Positions 11,501-22,185 of a DNA stretch of 64,000 nucleotides are shown here, piece by piece. The notes under the pieces were generated by a model, which was not told the DNA's origin, made no database searches, and saw nothing but the letters and a program-made list of their open reading frames with translations. Origin of the DNA: Epichloe hybrida (Eukaryota > Ascomycota > Sordariomycetes > Hypocreales > Clavicipitaceae); NCBI GenBank assembly GCA_019022495.1, contig JAFEKR010000002.1, positions 3,410,001 to 3,474,000 on the forward strand. The letters are read 5' to 3'. The first letter of the stretch is position 1. Each line of letters opens with the position of its first letter. A program made the position numbers and the translations under genes.

Positions 11501-13625
11501 TACATCGAAGGCGGAGCAATCATAGATTTTGGGAACATTTTTGACTATGCTCACGACCATGTGCTGCACGAAAAAGTACCTGTACTCGGCAACTTCGTGG
11601 CCGTGCTCAACCCATTCCACCTTTTGCCTGATGCGATCTTCGTAGAGACCCAGGATGAAGATCTTTCCTTCAATTACTGTGCCAAGCAAACCGGTTCGCA
11701 GAAACTCTGGCTCCACAGGCGTGGGAGTGGGATCGCCGGGGTCGAACTTGTACGGTCGGGCGTGGAAGATGAGCTCCGTGTTCTTGGGCTGCGCCCAGAA
11801 TCCGCCCGACAGAGAAGGCGAGTCCACCCAGATTTCTCCAACGGCGTGAGGAGATGCCAGCAGCCCGGTCTCGGGGTCAACGACTGCTAGGGTTGCATCG
11901 GGAATCGGATAGCCAAACGTGCCCACTCTCACCATTCCAGGCTCGTTTGGTGCCTTCTTGGCCACCTCTCCACCATATGCCATTACAACAACCTCGTTGG
12001 TTTTGAGGGCCTCACGATCCAAGAGGACCTCGTTCATTTCGGTATTAGCATTCTTCTCGGTGGTCGCTGTCGTTCCTCCGCTCAACAGGCTACCAAATCC
12101 GTTTGAGGGCACAGGTTTGGCCGTTGTTGCATCCTCCTTGTCCGACTCGGAGTCTGTTGGAGTCCCACGTTCTAGCTTGAGTGGCACGCCCATACGTTCC
12201 TCTCCCCCTAACCAGTCCCTCACACTCACGACCATTCCGCCATGCTCTGGAAGGCACAGCATTGGCGCGACGGCTTGCCTCGCCCTCGGGTTCCGCAGTG
12301 GACGTAGCCACCTGTCCGCCAGGACCTCGTGAAACTCGCCGTCCACGGTAAGAGTATCAATCAAGCAAATTTTGACAGCTTGGAAATTGGGCTCCATCCC
12401 CTTCTTGTAATTGCGCGTCGTCATCGGATCCTGCTGATAATTATATGCTGCCCGCTTCAAGCCGGGATAATCGGCTACCATTATGGTTGCTTTGTACTTG
12501 GTGATGAGATGCGCATAGAGGCCCGGTACGTCGACTGCCTTGTTGTCAAACCAGACCGTTGTATGGCCGCCGTAGATGGTGAACAAGACACCCAAGATCA
12601 TGCCTATGCCCTGTCGCGGTTCCAGATATGACAACAGGATCTCGTTGCCAGCTTTCTTTCCTCCAATTAGAATGCCATTCTTATCTCTCAGAGAAGGATT
12701 GAACGTGTCTCCGGGCCCGCTTTCAGGGGTAGTACATATGATGGCACTCATACATGCCATCTGGTGCATAATTGTACGGTGGCTCAGGACGACCCCCCTC
12801 AGGTCTCCGGTTGGTGCCCTAGAGAACTCAATGTATGCCAAATCCGGAACAGACAGTGGGGGCATTTCATCCTTCTTCTTGGGGCGATAGCCCCCAAACT
12901 CATTCGTCTTCCACCACTCGACTCCCTTGGGCCACGTCAGCTTCTGAGCCGTGATGTCTCTCTGGAATGCCTTGAGGTTGTTATCCGTCGTGAGGGCGAG
13001 ATGAGCCTGGGTCGAAGTCAAGATGAAATTCAGACGCTGATAGTCTTGCAGGTCATTGATAGGAACAGCAACGACACCGGCAATGAAGCAACCCATAAGA
13101 GCAATGGCAAAGTCAATGATTTCAGTGTCGCGGTAGACCAGGGCGACGCGATCGCCACGGTAAAGTGAGCTCTTGTCTCGAATGACTTGGGCAACTTTCT
13201 CGGCCCTAGATGCAAGTTTGTCCCAAGTGATGGACGCGATTTCCTTGCCCTTGCCGTCAAGTACCCAATATGCCGGCAACTTGGCGGTCGTGCGAGCGCG
13301 GTGTCGCAGTACAGCAGCCATGTTCTCAAACCGTGACATAGGTACACTGCTGTCATGTGGATCGTGGATTGCAAAGGGAACATCTCTTGGCTCCAACGGC
13401 TGCAGATACTCCAAGACTTCAGGGGGCGGGAGATCGCCCGCGGTAAGCATGGGTGGAGGCATGGCCGCAGTAGGGGAAAAGGCCTCTCCTGAAGAATACC
13501 TATGTGGTGTTGCCGTATAACCACCTCCGGGCTGAGGCTGAGACTGGTCATAGTGTTGCTGACCAGCAAAATCGGAAAAGTAACCCTGGGAATCCTGCAG
13601 CGTCTGAGTCCTCCCATCAAACACT

Positions 13626-13665
<40 letters not shown>

Positions 13666-14455
13666 CCGCATCAGCGTATGCCCCGTGTTGGTCTGGGTTG
13701 AAAGCGTAATCTCTGGAAACCATGGTTCCACTACGAGATGGTACGTCGCTAGATGCCGTCGCCGTCGTCGTTGGAAGAAAGAGCGAGTCACGATGCACAG
13801 GACCAGAACGCTCGGCCATGGCACCACTAGCCCGCAAGAGGCCGACTGGACTGTTTTCGGGCGCATGTGAGGCACGAGGCTGGTGGCTGAACCCTGAATT
13901 GGAGCGATTTACTGGAGAGCCAGGGTCGGCACCATTACCGCCGACAGCATTGTATGCGGTGGCTCGGTGGCCATCGTAAGGCGCATGTGTTGGGCTATCT
14001 GGGTCGTGAATTCGCAGACCAGTCCGAGGAGGGGGCGGTTCGTGGATGGCGGGGGGTGGAGGAGCAGGCGCTTGCGTAGGGGCACTGGCTTCGCCGTAGC
14101 CGTACTGAGCGAGAAGTAGACCTCGTCGTTTTTGATATCTAAATGTCGATATTGTCAGGATCATCAGGTATGGCTACTCTCGGTGAAGGTGAGCCCGTGT
14201 CAGGTGAAAGGTTCGGGTTTTTCGAATAGAACGACACCTGTTTCGCATCGTTTGCGGCCCGAAAGACTTGGGCAAGTGAGCGCTTACCCTTTTTCTGTGA
14301 TATCTCCCTCCTGGACATACGCTCAGCGAGCGTGAGCACTCGACGATTCGATGGAAAAAAAAAAGAAGGCACATGAGGGTCAAGGGTGGACTGACCTCTA
14401 ACTCGCGCTGCAAGTCATCGAGCTTGGCCTGGAGCTCGGGATGGAAATCAGCCAT
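8536..14455 (-). CDS. CPS1: CPS1/DIP2-type protein: DMAP1-binding domain plus two adenylate-forming domains
   Basis: Four exons, 14455..14396, 14310..14288 (23 nt), 14138..9486 and 9376..8536, encode 1858 residues. Phases agree at each junction and rebuild the conserved N-terminus (FHPELQAKLDDLQRELE, then EGDITEKGYQKRRG), a DMAP1-binding domain. An adenylate-forming (AMP-binding, FAAL-like) domain starts near residue 300 and a second near 1070. This order matches the DIP2 family and fungal CPS1, described as a virulence-related factor in plant pathogens; metazoan DIP2 is linked to fatty-acid/lipid metabolism. In both domains the P-loop-like A3 motif is degenerate (FSRAPTGDLRGV and TYWTPDQRRIAV), as is usual for the family, so catalysis is uncertain. 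Poly-Gln tracts are coded near 13626-13664 and 8771-8798. The C-terminal 220 residues look disordered. It is not flanked by NRPS or PKS genes. Confidence 0.92.
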
Positions 14456-14994
14456 GGTGGCGGTGGGAGAGCGGCGTTTGGCCGACCGAAGAGGCTAAGA
14501 GTGCAGCGATTTGCGCAAAAAAGTATGAATGTTGTTACTTATACATGGCCTGGCGCGAAGGCCATTTCCAGAAAAAAAAACAGCAGAACGTCGTCGCGTT
14601 GTTGATATGGTGGTGTGACGGAGGTGGTAGTGATGAATGGACTGTGGTGGGAAATCGAAAAGCTCGAATGCCCAATCTCGTGACGTAGTGGGCAGGGGCA
14701 GGGTCAGAAGAACAGCCAGAGTGCGAGTTAGAGTCGGTGCGGTGCAGTGGTGCAGTGCTCTACTGCTGCTGGGGCTTCAGGGGGCATCGGGTTATCGGGC
14801 CAGCCCCGGAGCCCCAGCCAGCCCTGTAATAAATAGCCCTGAGCAGTCACAACACCACGGAGCTGCAGTCGGTGGTTGCTGCCCATCCGGGTTTGAGTGA
14901 AGAAGGGCAATTCCGGGACACAGGCACACATCAATCAGCAGAAAAGTATAGAGACGGGAATCCAGCCCCAGATGAATAAGTCCAGAAAAGAAGG
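14456..14994. other. CPS1 upstream region and protease 3' end
   Basis: These 539 bp hold the CPS1 promoter/leader and the end of the protease gene. A short A-run lies near 14572-14580, and the stretch 14727-14830 is rich in GGTGCAG and CAGCC-type iterations. I see no gene. Confidence 0.4.
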
Positions 14995-16323
14995 TCACTT
15001 CCGATCCGCAAATCCCATCGTCCCATCCCTAATACTATGATCAATATACCTCCCCTGGAAAAACGGCTGCCCAACCAACCAATTGTTTCCAAACGCATCG
15101 CTCCCCCGAACGCTCGCCGTACAGTTGTCGCCCTCCTTGGCAAACGCCAGTGCCTCTGGCAAGACGTTGAAGTTGCGCCCACCAAGAGAGAAGCCGATCT
15201 TTGGCGGCGCGCTACACCTGTAGTACCCTGTGATGCCGTTCTGCGCGCGCGCCGCCTCAATTCCCGCCTTTTGGAAAAGATGGCTCACTTGCTCCGTGGG
15301 ACCAAAGATGACGGCCGTTCCAGAGTCGGTGATCAGTTTGACGTCGGCCCAGATGGTCTTGCCGTTGAGGGTGAGTGCGCCAAAGACGGCCCATTCGCCT
15401 TGGATGGGGACCGTGGCCAGCGAGCCCGCGAAGAGGTCGGCGGGGACGGTGCCGTAGTACAGCTCGCCGGTCCGGTCGGTCTTGAGGGCGAGTCCGAAGC
15501 GGCAGGACGAGAGGGATCCCTGGTCGCAGAGGCTGCGGATGAAGGACGATGCGCCGAGTGCGCTTCTTCTGCGGCCTGCGTAGCCGATGAGGCCGTCGCG
15601 CGGGAAGGTCGGCGGCGTCGTTGGCTTTCTGATGTCGCCTAGGGCTTGCTGGTTTACAGCGAGGTCTGCGCCGTGCTGGGAAATGACGTCCCTGTATACT
15701 TGACCGCTGGCCTGTAATACAGAGAGATCAGGGGTCGGACGGTGGCACGGTGGTCAGAGGGAGAGAGGCAAGCAGGCCAAAGCCAAAGCCATGCCGAGGA
15801 GAACAGAACCTACAGTCAAGCGCCCGGAGCCGTCGGGGTTGGTGGTAGCATACGAGATTTCAAATGGCCTTCCTGTGTCCTGGGAGCTTGAGCTCGGTCT
15901 GTAGACGCCAGGGTTGAGAATGGCATCCGAGGAGCCCGTGTCGATCAGCATCTCGAGGTCCTGGCTTGCGCCGATAGCGAAGTGCGAGAACCAGAAGCCC
16001 TTTTTTAAAAAAATTTTAATTTTTTAATTTTTTTTTTTAAGGAAACATAGAACATAGGTCAGGATATAGAATGGAATAGGCAGGCCGTTTGAATCACGTA
16101 CCTGCTCGGCGAAGAGATCGCTCTCATTGCCCATCGCGGCGTAGCCCTCGTGGCCCTTGATGCTCGCCACGGCCCGCGCAGCCAGCGCATCAACCTTTTT
16201 AAAATGCACCTTGTGTGAAGAATCCAAGGAATCGCACTGCGCGGCGCGTAACATGGCCAGCAGGCAGATGGCTACTACTCTGAGAGACATGGCCGGGGCC
16301 GGGACGTGCAGGAAGAAGGACAT
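14995..16323 (-). CDS. Secreted aspartic protease, peptidase family A1
   Basis: Exons 16323..16102, 15999..15814 and 15711..14995 (both junctions phase 0) encode 374 residues. An N-terminal hydrophobic stretch (MSLRVVAICLLAMLRAAQC) is a signal peptide; the in-frame ATG at 16290 begins exactly at it and may be the real start (363 residues). Both catalytic aspartates are present: DTGSSD in exon 2 and DSGTAV in the C-terminal lobe. The flap region reads FEISYATTNPDGSG. The C-lobe ends with the family pattern WLVGQPFFQGRYIDH. A secreted endopeptidase of candidapepsin-like type, acting outside the cell or at the wall, is expected; no GPI-anchor tail is seen. Intron 1 (16101..16000) is odd: its last ~45 nt are almost only A and T, and the acceptor is an A-run followed by G. 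It lies upstream of CPS1 on the same strand with no sign of a shared pathway. Confidence 0.88.
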
Positions 16324-17991
16324 CTCGATGGTCTTCTTTCACTGCTGTCCTCCTTCCTTTCGAGAATCAAGCTGGGGAATTCGTCATCTTATATTCATTG
16401 CAGTGCCTGCACGACTTGGCCCAAAGAATGAAGCAACCAATATTGCCCTCGCACTCGTACTTTGACTCAAAGGAGTTGTACAGTGTGTACTATGCGCATT
16501 TACTAATTAGTGACTTAGTGACTGACCCCCCTTTGCTAAGAGTTCAGACGCCGCTCTGCGATTGGCCCGGCAGCTGCCTGTTCAGGAAAGGCTCCTCTAT
16601 ATGGGGGGGTTAGTAGTAAGTACAACGGGGGGGCGGCCCGATGAAGGGAGGTCTACGGAGTAAAGGAATGCCAGGCGCAACGTTGGCAATGCATTAATTT
16701 CCGCAGTAGGTCCGTCCGTGATACATCAGAAGCTGCTACGATCTTTCTGCTTTGCCGTCAGTCGCCGTCGGCTTCATTGCGTGGAAAAGCGATGCAAGTG
16801 GCTGAATGAGCCTGACCTTGGATGATGCAGAAGCAAGTGTTTCTTTCATTTTCGACAGTGTGAATTTCATCTTGATTCAAATCTGTTCGTAACAAGTGGC
16901 TCGGCGCAAGTGAGCCTTGAATCGCGTCAATTGCATAATTTGATTGTCAGCCGGTTGCGCCTACAACATAGACAACCTGCTGGAGGGCTTTGTTCCGCTC
17001 ACACAAAGGGAAGGTCGGAAGGGAAAAAAACACATGTAGCCCAAACAATCTCTTGGTAGCTGTGAAGAAGTTCTCGAGTTCTCGACCTCTTCTTTTTTCA
17101 TAACATAGTTCGGGCAACGGCCAAGGGGCGGGCAGCAGCTATGCACGAGCCCCCCTCGATCATGGTGTGGAAATTCAATCTCCAAAGAATAAACACTGAA
17201 TTCGGTAACCTAATTGCACATGCATCAAGAGGCATTCAAACTGGCGTTAAAGTCACGGAGTAAAGAATGGTCCTCCGGACTGAAGCCGCAAGAGCGAGGG
17301 GCGACCAACAATCAACCCTCTGGTTGCAATGAAGCAACGACTCAACAAACGTTGGAGTCGCTTGATATCGCCTCTGGAGCTACTACCTGCGTGCAAAACT
17401 TGGCGAATGCGTTATCGAATACATGCTTTTCGATGTTCACATGTGGCCGTTCTTGAAGCAAGTGACGATTCCAACCATTTGGGGAGTTGTTCAGCAGGTC
17501 CACGCCAAACATGAGCGAGTCCCCTTTGACCTCTTCTGGCCACAAACTTCTTTATGCCGTGCCATTGATGCCCTCCCACGCAAAGGCCAACAAAATCACC
17601 ACATGGGCGTGTTTTACCCAAAGACTGCTCCTCAGCGCATCCATTAAAGAAAAGGAGAAGAAGAAGAAAAGGAAAAAGGAAAAAGAAACGCCGTTCACGA
17701 CAACCGAGTTCGTCAACATGTTGCAGCTCTTGCCCCGGCGATCGGCTGGCTTTGTACTCAGACAAGCTGTATCAAACTTCAAGTTGTCCTTATAACCGCC
17801 TGGGGATCCTTCTGAACAAGCACCCTCGCTACATGTGTCGCATCGTTCGTTCACTACTATACTTCTTGCTTCTTCGCTAGTAGTCATCGCTGCATAGAGC
17901 TCTGCTATAGACGGATCGTCCCGAGTTGAACACTCCCTGTTTCGCCGAAAGGACAGCTTCGAAATTTTGATTTCCACGCCGGTCATGAGTC
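16324..17991. other. Divergent intergenic region, no gene seen
   Basis: About 1.7 kb between the protease (minus) and the Cys-rich gene (plus), so both promoters should be here. Two copies of ACGGAGTA followed by AAAG occur at 16655-16662 and 17255-17262. A purine run (AAGAAAAGG type) is at 17648-17690. Short open frames here lack supporting features. Confidence 0.45.
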
Positions 17992-20188
17992 ATGACACAA
18001 GATTACCTGCCCTCATTATACGACGATCACATAACCGATCAGGAGCAACTCGGTCAATTCAGGCCAAATTTTACCCTTTCTCCCGTGGCAAATAATGGCA
18101 TAAGCCATGCCTCGCCATCTGCGGCACTCATACTTTCCCCGTCTGGCCTTGCCAGGGAATCTTTACATGACTGGAACTCCGATCAGCAGTTTGGCAGCGT
18201 TTCTGCTTCCCTGGACCCTGCCGAACTCGACTCATGGGGGTTCACAAACAACAATGACTACGACTTCTCTGTCAGCAGTGGCCCTTTCGACAACTTCACA
18301 ATCGAATCCAATGCCTTGAACAACGAGAATGCGTCATCTTCTGATGTGGCCGCATCGCCAGTACGGGATGAAGAGGCGTTCTTGAAGTTACTACGGGCCA
18401 TTCCTCTTCCAACACCACATGTGACAGCACTGCAAGGCTTCTTCAGCGAAACGTCTCCAGGAAATGAAAGTGAGTACAGCCCGAACCCCCGAGATGCTCG
18501 GCACAGATTGCTGTGCCCAAAAAGCCTTCGCACCCACAGAAGTTGACGTTGGCGATTTAGGCCCCGACTCGGCGTTAGTTCACCCAACTGCCCATCAGAG
18601 CCGTCGTCCCGCCCGTAGTGGGACACGGCAGGTTCGGGATTGCAACTGTAGTGCTCGGAGGTCTCTTCAACAATCATCCCCCGTCTCAGAGCCAAGCCCG
18701 ACTTCCACGACGAAGAATGAGTCGGGGCATGAGTATCCTTATACCGAAGATCAGCTGAAAGCATCAGACGCCGATGCCGAAGAGCACTTCACTCCTCTTG
18801 TGAACAAGGATCAGAACCCGAGCGCTTTCTTGAAGGCAATGAGGAAAAAGTTCCCCTTCTACAAAACTGACATCTCGATCAGAGACAGGAGGGCCGGCTT
18901 TTATACATTCGACGAGCACGGACATCCAGCCTTCCACAACAGAATCCACAAGGAGAACGGGGATGAACGCGTCAAGGTAAACCACAAGCGGAAAATAGAT
19001 GACAGTTGCTGCGCAGCGAACTGGTATGATGATTGGAAGTACAAGCCCAAGCCATGGGGGCCAAGCTGCAAGGATGGCAGCCGGCTTTTCAACTACCTCG
19101 ACGACGCTCAGCTCAAGTACTGCATATACACCACTAAGCAGATCAAATATTATCTGGAAAAATGTCCGAGGCAATACACCTTGCATGTCCAAAGAGAGCC
19201 AACACAGTGCAACCATCGACGAGCGCACGCGAACGGGAAGGATGCCGTGGAGGATAAAAGATGCCGATGGGCGAACTGCCCCATCGGCGGCAGGCCCGTC
19301 ACAGGCTTCTATCGCGTGGCGTTTGACGAATTCGCAGCACAAACTGCGCTCGGTATCAAGGACCCCTACAAAGTGGCCATGGTCATGCATCTTTGGTGTT
19401 TCGAACAGATCGTGGACCCTGTCGAGTACTACGAGAAGGGAGTCCTGTTGGTAGATAGCCGGACTTTTGCTGGAGCAGAAGTAAAGAACAACTTTTCCTT
19501 CCGCTCAGGGCAAAAAGCGATATGCAACGCCTTCAACACTTGGTTTGAGAAGAGCCCAGCGACTCACCGTTTTCCTCGGCCCCACGAACAGTCGCTCGGA
19601 CACAAGTTGACCTCCTGTCATGATCGTAGCCAGGGCCAGTCCAAGGCCAACCAGAGAGAGCGGCGGAAGCGGGAAAAAGAGCTCAAGAAGGGCGATGGGG
19701 TGATCAAGTCCATGGACTGGCACCTCGGGAACCTGGATGCCTTCGCGAAGCAGGGGCAGGGGGGGAAGATAGAGGAAGTAGCGGAGGCAGGCGAGAAGAA
19801 TAGTGACTCGCAACCAAAGGAGCCGGGTGCAGGTGATGGTGCCAGAGAAGACGCATCACTGTCCAGATCGAAGCCAGTTGCGGAAGAGAAAATAGCGACC
19901 GAAGAACGAGCAGAGACACACGCGGGGCAGGAATGGGAAATCAATGCCTCGGAGGAGGCTTCCTGCGACTTTGACATTTTCGACATGGAATTCCCCGGAC
20001 AGGAGTTTCTCTTCCCCTCCACATCTGGAGTGTGCGAGGAGCAGGCATCCGTCTTCGCTGGGTCGACAGCTTCAGCGGCCGGAGAAGCTTCTGGGGCAGC
20101 ATCGCGGACAAAGAGGGTTCGCGATGAAAGCGATGGCGATGAGGATAACCCCGAGGGGGGGACATGTCCGAAGCGGCGGAAGGGTTGA
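17992..20188 (+). CDS. Fungal Cys/His-rich protein of unknown function
   Basis: Exons 17992..18469 and 18540..20188 (70-nt intron, GTGAGT...CAG, phase 1) encode 708 residues. I recognise it as resembling fungal-only proteins without a described role. Residues 1-160 are Ser/Asn-rich. The central region (about 240-460) is the conserved part: it has paired cysteines (DDSCCAANWYDDW), CIYTTKQIKYYLEKCPRQ, a Cys/His cluster with QREPTQCNHRR and KRCRWANCPIGGR, and MHLWCFEQ. The spacing suggests metal binding, but it matches no finger type that I can name. The C-terminal third is highly charged (KANQRERRKREKELKKGD) and ends with a nuclear-localisation-like basic segment (CPKRRKG). A nuclear regulatory role is inference. 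A downstream acceptor choice for exon 2 is possible but breaks the conserved spacing less well. Confidence 0.8.
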
Positions 20189-20643
20189 GTCTGAACGACG
20201 GCGACAGATGTCAGTCAGGGAGGGGAGCCGGCGTTTGATGAGAAAGAAATGCCTTCACTGTAGAAATACCGCCCTTCGGGGAGTAATGTATACATGTATA
20301 TAGTCTGATCGGGGTTCGACCGCGCACAAGATATCTCTGCATGTCAAAATGATACGGAGTAGCTTACCAATAATAGCAACGTGAAAGAAAAGCTGCGTAA
20401 CCCACTCACTCAGCCAGCCGACATCGGGTGTCGCGACCCTTGAAAGCTCCCGTTTTCTCCACTCAAAAAAGTCCCCAAGTCTTTGCTCCCACAACCGCGA
20501 AGCAATCGTGACAATTCTCCCCAGAGGCTCCGAGGGACCAATTGTCCTCATAGCAGCCCAGTTGACCTTTTCTTCTTCTTCTTCTTCTTCTTCTCTCTTC
20601 TCGTGGGTCGTTCCCCCGCCTTGCCAAGCCAGATTCGCGCTCC
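20189..20643. other. Intergenic region upstream of the sideroflexin gene
   Basis: These 455 bp hold the end of the Cys-rich gene and the FSF1 promoter. One TACGGAGTA lies at 20354-20362, and a (CTT)n pyrimidine tract at 20566-20595 is typical of fungal core promoters/leaders. No gene is seen. Confidence 0.45.
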
Positions 20644-21965
20644 ATGTCAGCCTCATTACCTGGAACGAGGGACCTTCCGGTTTCGCAGTACGATCTGAGC
20701 ACGTACCTGGGGAGAGTGAAGCATGCGGTCGGGTTGACGGATCCGAGGTGCGTATTTCCTAAACAAACGAGGTCTCAGGCATAAACATCTTTTTTCTTTT
20801 TTTCAAAAGAATCATCATCATCACAAGAACAAGAAGCATCTCTTCATTCATCCATCGTCCATCGCAAAAATGCCCCAAACTAAGAAAGTACCATGAACAG
20901 CACCCTCCTAGCCGGCACGAATGGCCTCGAGCAAGCCAAGAAGCTCGTCACCGACTACAAGACCGGCAAGATCGAAAGCATGACGCCCGAGCTATGGCAC
21001 GCCAAAAAAGTAGTCGACTCGACGTTACACCCTGGTAATTTTCTCCCCCAAAGCTTCTCTGCCGAAAAATCTTGCCAGGAGAAAAAAAAGAAGACGAAGA
21101 CGACTTTCACTTACACGGACCCCTTCTTGAAAACCTACCAGACACCGGCGAACCAGTCTTCCTCCCCTTCCGCATGTCCTGCTTCGTCATCACCAACCTC
21201 TTCGTCACAGCCGGCATGCTCCAGCCCGGCCTGCAAACCCCCGGCATAATCGCCTGGCAAGTGGCCAACCAGTCGCTCAACGTAGCCATCAACTCGGCCA
21301 ACGCGAACAAGTCCTCCCCCATGACGGTCGCCACGCTCGCCAAGTCGTACGCCGTCGCCGTATCAGCATCCTGCTCCGTCGCGCTGGGCCTCAACTCGCT
21401 CGTGCCGAGGCTGCGCGTCGCCGAGGCAACACGCAACATCCTCAAGCGGCTCGTCCCCTTTGCGGCTGTCGCCACGGCGGGGGCCCTCAACGCCTATCTC
21501 ATGCGGAGGGGCGAGATCACCACGGGCATCGACGTGCGGCCCGTGCTCTCGGAGGAGCAGAAGAGGAAGCTGCGCGAGGAGGGCAAGTCTGAGCGCGACG
21601 TGCCCTCGCTGGGGAGGTCCCAGAGGGCCGCGAGGCTGGCCGTGTACGAAACCGCCGCGAGCAGAGTCTTCAACAGCTCGCCCATTATGATCATTCCGCC
21701 CATGGTATTGTACCACGTGCAGACGAGGCAGGCTTGGTATAAGCGCCTCATGGACGGGGAGTATATCAGGGCGAGGCCGAGATTGGCCGCTGGCATTCCG
21801 GTTGGCTTGAACTTGGTCCTCATTGCGGCTACGTCGTTTGCTGTGCTGCCCTTGGCGCTGGCTGTGTTCCCGCAGCAGCAGGAGATTGCGGCGGACAGCC
21901 TGGAGGAGGAGTTTCATGGAAAGGGGGGCAGTGGTGGGAAGGTGTGGTTCAATAGGGGGTTGTGA
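20644..21965 (+). CDS. FSF1: Sideroflexin, mitochondrial inner-membrane amino-acid carrier
   Basis: Exons 20644..20747, 20889..21034 and 21142..21965 encode 357 residues. The ATG at 20644 opens the family N-terminus (DLPVSQYDLSTYLGRVKHAV), which a start at the ATG in exon 2 (20893) would lose. Junction 1 (phase 2) gives TDPSTMNSTLLAG; junction 2 (phase 1) rebuilds the sideroflexin signature HPDTGEPVFLPFRMS. Several hydrophobic helices follow, then the conserved matrix/IMS loop with LSEEQKRKLREEG. Sideroflexins transport serine and related amino acids across the inner membrane and feed one-carbon metabolism; yeast Fsf1 is the closest model. Intron 1 is 141 nt, long for this window. The gene converges with TRZ1. 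Confidence 0.93.
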
Positions 21966-22185
21966 AAGATCATCCGTGGGCAACTGCTGTCTGCTGTTCC
22001 ATTACTACATATTCTTGTTCAATTAGTCGGGATGGCGTCTCGGTCACGGCATAGAGAAAAAGACTCTTCGCACGCGCCTCTGTCTCTTTTACCTGGTCAA
22101 GGACGCTTGGAGAAGAGATTCTAAGTGGTGCGTATGTGTTTGTCCGAAATCTAGCAAGAAGTGGTATATCCGTCCATCCCGTCCT

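Noticed and set aside
13030..13875. 281-aa frame in a second minus-strand phase
   Set aside because: It lies entirely inside CPS1 exon 3, whose own frame encodes the first adenylate-forming domain.
8536..16323. CPS1 plus aspartic protease as a secondary-metabolite cluster
   Set aside because: CPS1 is a conserved single DIP2-type gene; no PKS, NRPS, P450, transporter or cluster regulator is next to it.
20300..20325. tRNA-like T-arm (GGGGTTCGACC)
   Set aside because: No matching acceptor, D or anticodon arms are found around it; no tRNA gene was recognised elsewhere in the window.
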